The translations under genes and the position numbers were made by a program. Shown here piece by piece: positions 16,563 through 24,946 of a DNA stretch of 55,801 nt. Below the pieces are notes generated by a model, which had not been told where the DNA came from, made no database searches, and saw nothing but the letters and a program-made list of their open reading frames with translations. The stretch is from Streptomyces sp. YIM 130001 (GTDB taxonomy: Bacteria; Actinomycetota; Actinomycetes; Streptomycetales; Streptomycetaceae): assembly GCF_003574445.1 (NCBI RefSeq), contig NZ_KZ984557.1:1-55801 (forward strand). Direction: 5' to 3'. Position 1 is the first letter of the stretch. Each line of letters begins with the position of its first letter.

Positions 16563-17684
16563 GTGGGCACACAGGGCACGGCCGTCTGGGGGCGCGTCGA
16601 GCAGCAGGACTTCCGCAGCCGGGTGCGCGGGGCGCTGCTCGGGGCCGCGGCGGGGGACGCGCTCGGGGCGCCGGTCGGGTCGCTGAGCCTGGACGAGATC
16701 GTCGAGGAGTACGGCGCGGACGGGCTCGGTGAGTTCGCACCCGCATACGGCAGACGGGGCGCCGTCACCTCCGCGACGCAGCTGACCTTGTTCACCGTGG
16801 ACGGGTTGATACGGGCGCAGGTGCGCCGCGACACCGGTGCGTGGCATCCGCCCACGGATCTGCACCGCGCGTACCGGCGCTGGGCGGCCACCCAGCGGGA
16901 CTGGGGCCCTGACGAACGCCGCAAGGACGACGGCTGGCTGGCGCGCGAGGAGTGGCTGTACGCGCGGCGCGACGCCGGGCGGGCGAGCGTGACCGGGCTC
17001 GGCGACGAGGTCATGGGCACGCTCGAGGCGCCGAAGAATCCTGCGGAGCGTGGCGCGGGCGCGGTGACGCGTTCCGCGCCTTTTGGGCTTCTGGTGGGCT
17101 GGGAACCGGAGTTGGTGCTCCAGTTGGCCGTGGAGTGTGCGGTGCAGACGCACGGCTATCCGTCGGCGTATCTGTCGGCGGGGGCGTTCGCCGTGCTCGT
17201 GCACGGGCTTGCGCGCGGTGAGGCGCTGGACGGTGTGGTGCAGCGGGCGCTGTCGATGATCGCGACCAGGGTCGGGCATCAGGCCGTCACGGACGCGCTG
17301 CGGCAGGCGTTGGGTGCGGTGCGGCAGGGCATGCCGGCGGCCGACCGGGTGGAGGCGCTCGGCGGCGCGGGCGAGGGCACGGCGGAGGCGGCGCTGGGGG
17401 CGGCCGTGTACTGCGCGCTGGGCTGTGAGGACGTACGGCACGGGCTGCGGCTCGCGGTGAACCACGGCGGCGACTCGGCGGCCGTCGGCTCGCTGGCCGG
17501 AGCGCTGCTCGGCGCTCAGCACGGCGAGACGGCGCTCCCGCCGTCGCTGCTGGCCGAACTCGAGGGACGCGCAACGGTGTTGGAGCTCGCGGACGACTTC
17601 GCGATGGAGATGACCCAGGGCCCGGCCCTGCACGGCCCGGCCGCCTCGGCCCCGGGGTGGCTGGCGCGGTACCCGCGGGCCTGA
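16563..17684 (+). CDS. ADP-ribosylglycohydrolase-fold protein, metal ligands lost
   Basis: A 373-aa protein with the ARH/DraG fold signature VRGALLGAAAGDALGAPVGS at the N-terminus. In active members the next motif is TDDTQ and a late motif is GDSDST. Here they read TSATQ (69-73) and GDSAAV (D304 kept, next Asp replaced by A306). These Asp residues bind the two Mg ions, so hydrolase activity is doubtful; it may be an ADP-ribose-binding pseudoenzyme. Start GTG 16563 follows GGGAGGGG. Confidence 0.85.
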   Translation: MGTQGTAVWGRVEQQDFRSRVRGALLGAAAGDALGAPVGSLSLDEIVEEYGADGLGEFAPAYGRRGAVTSATQLTLFTVDGLIRAQVRRDTGAWHPPTDLHRAYRRWAATQRDWGPDERRKDDGWLAREEWLYARRDAGRASVTGLGDEVMGTLEAPKNPAERGAGAVTRSAPFGLLVGWEPELVLQLAVECAVQTHGYPSAYLSAGAFAVLVHGLARGEALDGVVQRALSMIATRVGHQAVTDALRQALGAVRQGMPAADRVEALGGAGEGTAEAALGAAVYCALGCEDVRHGLRLAVNHGGDSAAVGSLAGALLGAQHGETALPPSLLAELEGRATVLELADDFAMEMTQGPALHGPAASAPGWLARYPRA

Positions 17685-17759
17685 CAGGTCTCGGCGGCCT
17701 CGCCGCGCGCCGTTCGGCCGTTAGGCGCGACTGCGCTGAGGGCCGCCGCGTACCGCGCA

Positions 17760-18197
17760 TCAGTAGCCGGGTGGCTGATCGGCAGGAGGGCGCGGCGGCG
17801 CCTCCGGCCTCGGGGGCAGGGGCCGGGGTTGCCGATCCGGATCGCCCGTGTCCCAGAGGAGTTCGAGCGCGCGGAACTCACACTGCCAGTACCGCCAGTT
17901 GTCCCTGCCGTGGTCGATCATCAGGAATCCGTGGTCGGTTCGGTAGAACTGGGTGCGCAGCCGCTTCTTGGGGTGCTCGGGTACGTAGGCCCGGGCCAGC
18001 TCCTCGAGGAGGTCCAAGGCCTGTCGGCGGGCACCGAAGATGGTGCCGAGCAGTTCGCTGTTGCGGACCTGGGCTCCGAGCCCTTCGTGGCGTTCGACGT
18101 ACAGGTGCCACATCACGGCGCGCTCGCTGGGGCGTGCGTCCTCGTACGGTGTCGTCCGATCGGCGTCCAAGTCCCTGTTCCTCCCGTCGATGTGCAC
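17760..18197 (-). CDS. Hypothetical protein with proline-rich tail
   Basis: A 145-aa protein with no recognised family. Residues about 25-115 look like a compact soluble domain rich in Tyr, Trp and His (VMWHLYVERHEG, FYRTDHGFLMIDHGRDNWRY). The last 30 residues are mostly Pro, Arg and Gln and probably disordered. It is monocistronic, convergent with the ADP-ribosylglycohydrolase homologue. The GTG start lacks a clear ribosome-binding site, so the N-terminus is uncertain. Confidence 0.6.
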   Translation of the reverse strand: MHIDGRNRDLDADRTTPYEDARPSERAVMWHLYVERHEGLGAQVRNSELLGTIFGARRQALDLLEELARAYVPEHPKKRLRTQFYRTDHGFLMIDHGRDNWRYWQCEFRALELLWDTGDPDRQPRPLPPRPEAPPRPPADQPPGY

Positions 18198-18338
18198 GGG
18201 ACGGGCGGTCTGTGACCGTCGGTGCGTCCCGCCCGTACGAGGGTCTCAGTCGCTCCGGGGCCTCGCAGGGAGTTCTGCCGGGCCCGGGGCGCGCAGCCCC
18301 GGACCCGGCAGGCGACGTGGCCGCCCAGCGTGCCGGTG

Positions 18339-19907
18339 TCAGTCGTCCCCCCGTGCAGCCGCGGTATCGTCCCCCGCCTTCGCCGGCGCCGGAACAGCCG
18401 CCGCGGACGAGTCGTCGTCCGTGTTCAGCTTCTCGATGAGGGCGTCCCGTTCCGGGGTGTCCTCGGGTTTGATCCAGCCGATCACGATGTACAGGATCAG
18501 CGAGACCGCGAGCGGGATGGAGACCTGGTACTCGAGCGGTACGCCGCCGTCGATCTGCCAGTGGATCGGGTAGTTGACCAGCCAGAAGGCCAGCAGACCC
18601 ATGGACCAGCTGGTGAGCGCGGCGGTCGGGCCGCAGCGGCGGAAGGGCCGGAGCAGGCCCAGCATCATCGGGATCGCGATGGGCCCCATCAGGCCGGCCA
18701 CCCACTTGATGACGACGGTGATGATGTCCTTGAACGCGGGTGAATTGACCTGCGTCGCCACCGCCATCGACAGGGCCAGGAACACCACCGTGGTGAGCCG
18801 TGCGATCAGCAGGCCCTTGCTGCCGCTCCACTCGCGTGCCTTGGTGGACAGCGCCGGTGCGACGTCGCGGGTGAAGACGGCCGCGATGGCGTTGGCGTCG
18901 GACGAGCACATGGCCATCGTGTGCGAGAAGAAGCCGACGATGACGAGGCCCAACAGGCCGTGCGGCAGGAGCTGTTCGGTCATCAGGGCGTAGGAGTCGG
19001 AGCCGTCGGGCTTCTGCGCCTCGACGAGCAGCGGCGACATCCACATGGGGAAGAAGAGGACCAGCGGCCAGACCAGCCACAGCACCGCGGAGAGCCGCGC
19101 GGAGCGGGTGGCCTCGCGGGCGTTGGATGTCGCCATGTAGCGCTGGGCCTGGTTGAGCATGCCGCCGTTGTACTCGAAGAGCTTGATGAAGAGGAACGCG
19201 AGCAGGAACACCGTCCCGTACGGACCCACCAGCGGCTTCTCGTGTCCTTGCAGAGCCGGCTCGTCCCATACGCCGAAGAATCCGCCGAACGGTCCGAGTT
19301 TCGCGATCACGGCCACCAGCATCGCGACACCGGCGAGGAGTTGGATGACGAACTGCCCCAACTCCGTCAGTGCGTCGGCCCACAGGCCGCCGATCGTGCA
19401 GTAGATGCCGGTGATGACGCCGGTGATGAGGATGCCCTGGTTGAGGGACATGCCGGTGAAGACGGAGAGGAGCGTGGCGATGGCCGCCCACTTCGCGCCG
19501 ACGTCCACGATCTTCAGGAGCATCCCGGACCAGGCGAGCGCCTGCTGGGTCTTGAGGTTGTAGCGGTTCTTGAGGTACTCGAGCGGTGAGGCGACGTGCA
19601 GACGTGAGCGCAGTCGGTTGATGCGCGGCGCGAACAGCTGGGCGCCGATGGCGATGCCGAGGGCGATGGGGAACGACCAGGTGACGAAGGACGTCACGCC
19701 GTAGGTGTAGGCGATGCCCGCGTAGCCGGTGAACATGACGGCGCTGTAGCCGGACATGTGGTGCGAGATGCCGGACAGCCACCACGGCATCCGGCCGCCG
19801 GCGGTGAAGAAGTCACTGACGTCGTCGACCCGTTTGTGGGAGTAGACGCCGATCGCGACCATCACGCCGAAGTAGCCGATGAGTACGGCCCAGTCGAGAC
19901 TGTTCAT
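18339..19907 (-). CDS. Sodium:solute symporter family (SSS) transporter
   Basis: A 522-aa protein with about 13 hydrophobic segments starting at residue 3 (MNSLDWAVLIGYFGVMVAIG). The SSS features DFFTAGGRMPWWLSGISHHM and GYAGIAYTYG are clear, as in SGLT/PutP-like symporters. The C-terminal 40 residues are acidic and Ala-rich. ATG 19907 follows GGAGGGGG. There is no adjacent catabolic gene, so the substrate (sugar, amino acid or similar) cannot be assigned. Confidence 0.9.
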   Translation of the reverse strand: MNSLDWAVLIGYFGVMVAIGVYSHKRVDDVSDFFTAGGRMPWWLSGISHHMSGYSAVMFTGYAGIAYTYGVTSFVTWSFPIALGIAIGAQLFAPRINRLRSRLHVASPLEYLKNRYNLKTQQALAWSGMLLKIVDVGAKWAAIATLLSVFTGMSLNQGILITGVITGIYCTIGGLWADALTELGQFVIQLLAGVAMLVAVIAKLGPFGGFFGVWDEPALQGHEKPLVGPYGTVFLLAFLFIKLFEYNGGMLNQAQRYMATSNAREATRSARLSAVLWLVWPLVLFFPMWMSPLLVEAQKPDGSDSYALMTEQLLPHGLLGLVIVGFFSHTMAMCSSDANAIAAVFTRDVAPALSTKAREWSGSKGLLIARLTTVVFLALSMAVATQVNSPAFKDIITVVIKWVAGLMGPIAIPMMLGLLRPFRRCGPTAALTSWSMGLLAFWLVNYPIHWQIDGGVPLEYQVSIPLAVSLILYIVIGWIKPEDTPERDALIEKLNTDDDSSAAAVPAPAKAGDDTAAARGDD

Positions 19908-20179
19908 TCCCCCTCCAAGGGGTCCGCCTTGTGAACTTCCCGTGACTTGCTCGGCGCTTCGCCAGTCGCTCCAAGGGCGGTGTCCCCGTGCGGGAGCGGG
20001 GACTTCGGGGATTGAACCGCTCACCGAGGCGGCCGGTCAATACATAGCGCGGTCAGGGATGTGAACGGAGGTCAGTAAGGCGAACGATTTTGCAGTCTCT
20101 TGACCTACCGCCCGGTTGTCCGCCCCGCGGCCCCGTAAGGACGATGGGCAAGCACTTCGCCAGACACCGGACACAAGAG

Positions 20180-20213
20180 ACGGCCGCGTGGGATGCGGGT
20201 CCCGCGCGGCCGT
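20180..20213. terminator. Hairpin terminator after the SDR gene
   Basis: A 14-bp G/C stem with one wobble pair (20180-20193 with 20200-20213) and a 6-nt loop. It lies 87 bp past the leftward SDR stop and upstream of the symporter. Nothing coding is visible in the rest of 19908-20299. Confidence 0.6.
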
Positions 20214-20299
20214 GACGAGGAGCGTGTTGGTAGCTGAACTACGCAGAGGAACAAGGGAGTTGGGGCGGGACGTCGGGGCGTGACCCTGAGCGGTGGCCG

Positions 20300-21085
20300 C
20301 TACCTCATGATCTCGCCGGCGTTGACGAGCAGTGACTGGCCCGTGATGGCGCGGGCGCGGTCCGAGCTGAGGAACGCGCAGGCGTCGGCGACATCGCCGT
20401 CCGTGGCCATCTCCGGCAGGGCCATTCGATCGGTCAGACGGTCCTTCACCTCCGATTCGGGAACGTGCTCGGTGTGCGCGGTGAAACGTACGTACGCCTC
20501 GACGGGCGGGCCCCACATCCAGCCGGGCTGCACGGAGTTGACCCGGATGCGCCGCGGCCCGAGCTCACGCGCCAGTGAGTACATGGCCGAGACGAGCGCG
20601 CCCTTCGACGCCGCGTACGCCGCCTGGCTCACCTGGGTGGGCGCGGCGACCGAGGACTGGGTGCCGACCAGGACGACGGAGCCGCCCTGTGCGGCGAGCG
20701 CGGGCAGGCAGGCCCGGGTCATCCGCAGCGAACCCAGCAGGTTCACGTCGACGACCTGCTGCCAAGTGGCGAAGTCGGCATCCTCGAGACCTCCGAAGTA
20801 GCCGTCCATGGCAGCGACTTGGACCAGGGCGTCGATCCGTCCGAACCGTTCGACCGCCAGTGCGGCGAGGGCCCGGCACTGCTCCTCGTCGGTGATGTCC
20901 GTAGCGGTGTGGGCGGTGCGCTCGCCGCCGGGGTCGATGGCGGCCGCCGTCTTGGCGAGGTTCTCCGCGGTGCGGGCGCCGAGCACGGCCCGGCCGCCGT
21001 CGCGCACCACGGCCGCGGCGACCTCCTGGCCGAGGCCTGCGCCCACACCGGTCACGATCACGGTCTTCCCCTCGAGCAGTGTCAC
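20300..21085 (-). CDS. Short-chain dehydrogenase/reductase (SDR) family oxidoreductase
   Basis: A 261-aa classical SDR. The cofactor motif TGVGAGLG is near residue 11, the catalytic Ser lies in LVGTQSSVA, and YxxxK is YAASK. The usual NNAG is replaced by VQVAAMDG. Start GTG 21085 follows GGAGG. It is divergent from the EthD-like gene at 21179, with a perfect palindrome between them, suggesting a shared catabolic unit. Substrate unknown. Confidence 0.92.
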   Translation of the reverse strand: MTLLEGKTVIVTGVGAGLGQEVAAAVVRDGGRAVLGARTAENLAKTAAAIDPGGERTAHTATDITDEEQCRALAALAVERFGRIDALVQVAAMDGYFGGLEDADFATWQQVVDVNLLGSLRMTRACLPALAAQGGSVVLVGTQSSVAAPTQVSQAAYAASKGALVSAMYSLARELGPRRIRVNSVQPGWMWGPPVEAYVRFTAHTEHVPESEVKDRLTDRMALPEMATDGDVADACAFLSSDRARAITGQSLLVNAGEIMR

Positions 21086-21112
21086 GGGGGCCTCCGGAGC
21101 CTGGCGGATTTG

Positions 21113-21127
21113 CTGACGGTGCGTCAG
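21113..21127. promoter_or_regulatory. Candidate operator in the SDR/EthD-like divergent promoter
   Basis: A perfect inverted repeat CTGACG-GTG-CGTCAG sits midway in the 93-bp spacer between two divergent genes. The form suits a TetR-type repressor; none is encoded adjacent. Confidence 0.5.
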
Positions 21128-21178
21128 AGTAGGGGCGTACGGCGCAGGACGGAAGAGCCGTAAGGGGAGTGAGCGCCG

Positions 21179-22033
21179 ATGAGCGACGACACCCGGAGCG
21201 AGACCTACGCGGAACTCGCGGCCGTCGGACCCTACGGGGTGCGCCCGGGGCACGCACTGATCACCATGGTGGAGCCGCACCCGGGGCACGAGTACGCGTA
21301 CAACCGCTGGTACGAGGACGACCACTACTACGCCGGGGCGATGGCGATGCCCTGGATGTTCGCCGGACGGCGCTGGGTCGCCACTCGCGAACTGCAACTC
21401 CTGCGCAGGCCCGAGAAGTCGGCGGTCGCCCGGCCGGTGACGGCCGGCTGCTACCTCTCCACGTACTGGATCACCGAGGGCCGCTACGACGAGCACATGC
21501 GGTGGACCGTCGGCATCAACAAGCGCCTCAACCGGGACGCCCGGGTCTATCAGGACCGCACCCACGTCTTCACGGCCTTCCAGGACCACGTGGCGACCGT
21601 CTACCGCGACGGGGCGGCCGGACCGCGCGACTTCCACGCCCTGGACCACCCTTACGCCGGTCTGGTACTCGAGGTGGTGGACGCCCAAGGAGCCGAGCAG
21701 CGCGAGGAGTTGCTCGAGTGGCTGCGTTCGCGCGCGCTGCCGCGCGTGCTCGCGCCGGGTGGCAGCGCGGCCGGTCCGGCGGCGATGGTTGTGGCCTTCC
21801 GGCCGACGCCGCTGCCGGGCGACCGGATGTCGTACGTGAAGCAGGTGGAGGGCGTGGACGACCGGCTCACGCTGCTCTGGTTCCTGGACACGGATCCGCG
21901 CGAGTGCTGGGAGCAGTACTTCGCGGGACGCGAGGAGGCGGTGGCCGGATCCGGGCTCGGGAAGGTGGAGTTGCTGGCGCCGTTCGTCCCGACCGTGCCG
22001 GGGACGGACCGCTACGTCGATCAACTCAGGTGA
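21179..22033 (+). CDS. EthD-like / dimeric alpha-beta barrel protein (tentative)
   Basis: A 284-aa soluble protein. The N-terminal pattern ALITMVEP...YNRWYEDDHYYAG resembles EthD/ABM-type barrels, where NxWYxxxH marks the active face. A second similar unit may occupy the C-terminal third (MSYVKQVEGVDDRLTLLWF). The family call is weak. Its divergent arrangement with an SDR suggests both act on the same small molecule. Followed by a hairpin at 22077-22094. Confidence 0.6.
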   Translation: MSDDTRSETYAELAAVGPYGVRPGHALITMVEPHPGHEYAYNRWYEDDHYYAGAMAMPWMFAGRRWVATRELQLLRRPEKSAVARPVTAGCYLSTYWITEGRYDEHMRWTVGINKRLNRDARVYQDRTHVFTAFQDHVATVYRDGAAGPRDFHALDHPYAGLVLEVVDAQGAEQREELLEWLRSRALPRVLAPGGSAAGPAAMVVAFRPTPLPGDRMSYVKQVEGVDDRLTLLWFLDTDPRECWEQYFAGREEAVAGSGLGKVELLAPFVPTVPGTDRYVDQLR

Positions 22034-22076
22034 AGGGGCGCCGTCCTGGGGAGCGGCCGCCCGCGCGTGGGGCAAA

Positions 22077-22094
22077 GGCCGAGCCCCCTCGGCC
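22077..22094 (+). terminator. Hairpin terminator after the EthD-like gene
   Basis: GGCCGAG-CCCC-CTCGGCC, a perfect 7-bp stem, 44 bp after the stop codon at 22033. Confidence 0.5.
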
Positions 22095-22294
22095 GGGACG
22101 GCGAACCAGTCGAGAGGGCCCTACGGTCTTGCGCTGTCCGGTTGTGAGGTGCGGTTGTGACGTGCAGTCGTGACGAGTGTCGTGACGTGCGTTTCCGCGG
22201 TACGACGCACGGGCCGTACGCGTCGGGTACCCGCCCGTGGGTGCGTACTCGGCTAACGGTCCGGCGGCATCCGCCTCTTCTCTGCTCACGTGCA

Positions 22295-22504
22295 TCAAAC
22301 GAGGTCGAACGTCCCCCGGCTGACTTGCCCGACGAATACGTTCCATGAGTCGGGGGCGAAGTTGAGTGCCGGCCCCTGCTCGACCTTCGAGTCCCGCACC
22401 GCGATAGCTTGCTGCACGGGAGACTTGACCTCTACGCATGCGCCGTTGCCCGTCGAGTACGAAGACTTGGTCCACGTATCCGTCGCGCCCTGATGAATTG
22501 CCAT
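22295..22504 (-). CDS. DUF397 domain protein
   Basis: A 69-aa protein with a single DUF397 unit: TWTKSSYSTGNGACVEVKS, then VRDSKVEQGPALNF and SWNVFV. ATG 22504 gives the standard N-terminus and follows GGAGCG; an upstream start (22540) is possible. It lies 179 bp downstream of the second WhiJ-like regulator on the same strand and is its likely partner. Confidence 0.88.
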   Translation of the reverse strand: MAIHQGATDTWTKSSYSTGNGACVEVKSPVQQAIAVRDSKVEQGPALNFAPDSWNVFVGQVSRGTFDLV

Positions 22505-22683
22505 GTTCGCTCCGCTTGCCAGTCGTGAGTTGCTCACCAACCGAATGTGTTGGCGTGATCGACGCTACTCGCCGACATCGGCTCGGGAAGCAGTCATTCA
22601 CTCGACCGGATGGCATATACCAGAGGAGTCTTCCATTCTGGCGGGCGGACCGTGTACCGTGCGCCGGCCAATTCCCCGGACCT

Positions 22684-23541
22684 TCAGCGTGCGTAGTCCT
22701 TGGCGGTATCCGAGATGAATTGCCGGGTTTGATCCACGTTCAACGCCTGTGCCCGGAGATGCTCGTACATGACGCTGTATTTCTGTACGTCATTCGCTTT
22801 CTCCAGGTAAAGATCACTCGTGACGCCTTCGATGTAGACCACGCTCGAATCCGCGGCGTCCGGGAACTCAAGGATGGCGTACTGGCCGTTGACTCCCGGA
22901 TGCGCCCCCATGCTGAAGGGCATCACCTGGATCGTCACATGCGGCAGCTGCGACATCGCCTCCAGGTGCTCCAACTGCTCGATCATCGCCTGCTTTCCGC
23001 CGACCGCGCGGCGCAGCGTCGCCTCGTCGAGCACGGCCCACAGACGCAGCGGAGAGTCCTCCGCGTTGATGCGCTCCTGGCGGCGCACTCGCACCTGCAC
23101 ACGCTTTTCGATGTCCGTGGTCGCGGTCTCCGGCAGCGCTCCGGTGATCAATGCCTCGGCGTAGGCGCGGGTCTGGAGAAGGCCCGGGACGACCTGCGGT
23201 TCGTACACGCGCAGTGATTCCGCGTCGGTTTCCAGACCGATATAGACGCTGTACGGAATATCGCCGAACGCGTGCCACCAGCCCTGCTGCCGGGAATCCT
23301 TCGCCATCTGCATCAGCGAATCGACGATGCGGTGATCCTCGACCTCGTAGACCCCGCAGAGATCACGGACGTCGCGCTGACTGATGCTGCGCCTGCCGTT
23401 CTCCAGACGGCTGATCTTCGACTGCGACACGAGGAGTCGCTCGGCGACCTCCTCCGCCGTCATTCCCTTCAACTCGCGGAGCCGGCGCAGTTCCTGGCCG
23501 AGACGGCGTCGCCTGACGGTGGGATTGACGTTGGACGCCAC
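22684..23541 (-). CDS. XRE family regulator with DUF5753 domain (WhiJ-like)
   Basis: A 285-aa protein. The helix-turn-helix at about residues 15-50 (MTAEEVAERLLVSQSKISRL then ENGRRSISQRD) is followed by DUF5753 with VVPGLLQTRAYAEA, VTIQVMPFSMGAHPG and YAILEF. It is a paralogue of the 14219 product. Its upstream region carries three tandem 17-bp repeats that could be its operator. Confidence 0.92.
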   Translation of the reverse strand: MASNVNPTVRRRRLGQELRRLRELKGMTAEEVAERLLVSQSKISRLENGRRSISQRDVRDLCGVYEVEDHRIVDSLMQMAKDSRQQGWWHAFGDIPYSVYIGLETDAESLRVYEPQVVPGLLQTRAYAEALITGALPETATTDIEKRVQVRVRRQERINAEDSPLRLWAVLDEATLRRAVGGKQAMIEQLEHLEAMSQLPHVTIQVMPFSMGAHPGVNGQYAILEFPDAADSSVVYIEGVTSDLYLEKANDVQKYSVMYEHLRAQALNVDQTRQFISDTAKDYAR

Positions 23542-23592
23542 GGGACGTGCACCTCCGGCTGCGGGCCTGACGTTGTGCGGGCCTGTCGTTCT

Positions 23593-23643
23593 GCGTATCG
23601 GCTGTTCATGCGTATCGACTGTTCATGCGTATGTGCTGTTCAG
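23593..23643. repeat. Three tandem 17-bp repeats upstream of the XRE gene
   Basis: Contiguous units at 23593-23609, 23610-23626 and 23627-23643 follow GCGTATCG(G/A)CTGTTCAT, the last with four changes. They begin 52 bp upstream of the regulator start. The helical spacing (about 1.6 turns) and position suit an operator or an upstream activator site. Confidence 0.75.
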
Positions 23644-23811
23644 CAGATTGCCACCAACTGGTGACGCAGCGCTGGGAAATGGCCCAGGATGTGCGCCCGC
23701 GAGGCCAGTTGTGTTCTCCGCGCGACCCGACAGCGCCGTCCGCGCTCCCCTTTGCGACCGGAGGATGCACGGATGTGACCGGAGGATGCGCCGACTGCGT
23801 GGTGCACATGC

Positions 23812-23874
23812 GAACGCGCGGGGTGGCGGGTCCGCGCGTCGTCCCGGACGACGGACCCGCCACCCCGCGCGTTC
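23812..23874. terminator. Long perfect hairpin between GPP34 and XRE genes
   Basis: Two perfect 23-bp arms (23812-23834 and 23852-23874) enclose a 17-nt loop that itself holds TCGTC-CCG-GACGA. It lies 76 bp past the leftward GPP34 stop, so it is most simply a terminator insulating the regulator downstream. Confidence 0.7.
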
Positions 23875-23949
23875 AGCGGCTCCCGAACCGGATCGTGGGA
23901 TGCGGTGGGGGTGAAGCTGCGGTGCGGTGGTGCTGTGTGGAGCGGTGGT

Positions 23950-24699
23950 TCAGTGGACCGCGGCCCGTACTGATCCTCGGTGCGGCTGCATCGGAACCCT
24001 CCCGGGCTCCGCCGCACCGGCCGCCTGTGCCGGCTGCCGTCCGCCACCTGGGGCGGGGGCGCGCCGCGGCTGGGCCGCGACACCGTTCTGGACGTCCATC
24101 ACGGCGTGTGCCACGAGTCCGCCCATGGGGTCGTGCCTGATCAGATCCCGGAGCCTGGAGCGCGATGACCGCCCCTCGTTCCCGGGATAGAGGTGCTTGC
24201 CGAGTCCGACCGCATGGGCCAGCGCGGCGAGCGCCGCGGTCCGTGGGTCCGGCGGAACGCCGGTACGGATCGCACTGTCCAGCCGGGCCTTGATCTCCCG
24301 GCTGATCGCCGTCTCCGTCGCCTGGTAGCGCGTAGTCGGCAGTACCCCGCACATCTGGCCGTCCACGGCATGAACCATGCCGCATCGCTCCAGATGCGAG
24401 AGATACGTCTGGCGCAACCCCAGTCGGGGCCCGCCGATCCAGTGGACTGCACGCACCGGTGCGCCGCGCCTGCGCAGCAACTCCAGTGCACAGTCCAGGG
24501 TCGGATCTCCTGTCGGCCGTGGTGCCACCACGGCGATACGATCCCCGTCTGGGGCTATCCGTCCGGCCAGTGCCAGCTCTACTAGCTGTGCACCGGCCAG
24601 ACCGAGGTCGAGCGACTGCGGCTGCGCTGTGGTACCCGTGGTCGGGTCCAGAGCGAGCAACAGAAGCTCCTCCGGAAGTGTTCTGCGGCTCCTGCCCAT
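23950..24699 (-). CDS. GPP34 (GOLPH3/VPS74-like) family protein
   Basis: A 249-aa protein. The N-terminal TLPEELLLLALD, the LDLGLAGAQLVELALAGRI block and the later alternation of helices match the GPP34 family, whose eukaryotic members bind phosphoinositides at the Golgi. Streptomyces carry many paralogues of unclear function. The C-terminal 40 residues are rich in Pro, Ala, Gly and Gln and probably disordered. Monocistronic. Confidence 0.88.
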   Translation of the reverse strand: MGRSRRTLPEELLLLALDPTTGTTAQPQSLDLGLAGAQLVELALAGRIAPDGDRIAVVAPRPTGDPTLDCALELLRRRGAPVRAVHWIGGPRLGLRQTYLSHLERCGMVHAVDGQMCGVLPTTRYQATETAISREIKARLDSAIRTGVPPDPRTAALAALAHAVGLGKHLYPGNEGRSSRSRLRDLIRHDPMGGLVAHAVMDVQNGVAAQPRRAPAPGGGRQPAQAAGAAEPGRVPMQPHRGSVRAAVH

Positions 24700-24946
24700 C
24701 CATGCCTCCCCGCGTGGATGTCTGACAGGGTGACCCCTCTCACAATGGTCTGTCGAGAGTGCGTGACCGGTTCGTTGTGGAACCGGTAGGTATGTCGTTC
24801 TCGTCTACCACCGGGGTCAACCCCCCACACAGGACACTGGTACATGCTTCGGACATCGGCTGAGGCCCTCGGGGTTCCCCGAGGGCGCAGGATGTAGCGA
24901 ACGAGCAGCTTGCGAGCGGGCGCAGTACGGAATCGAGGAGGCATCG

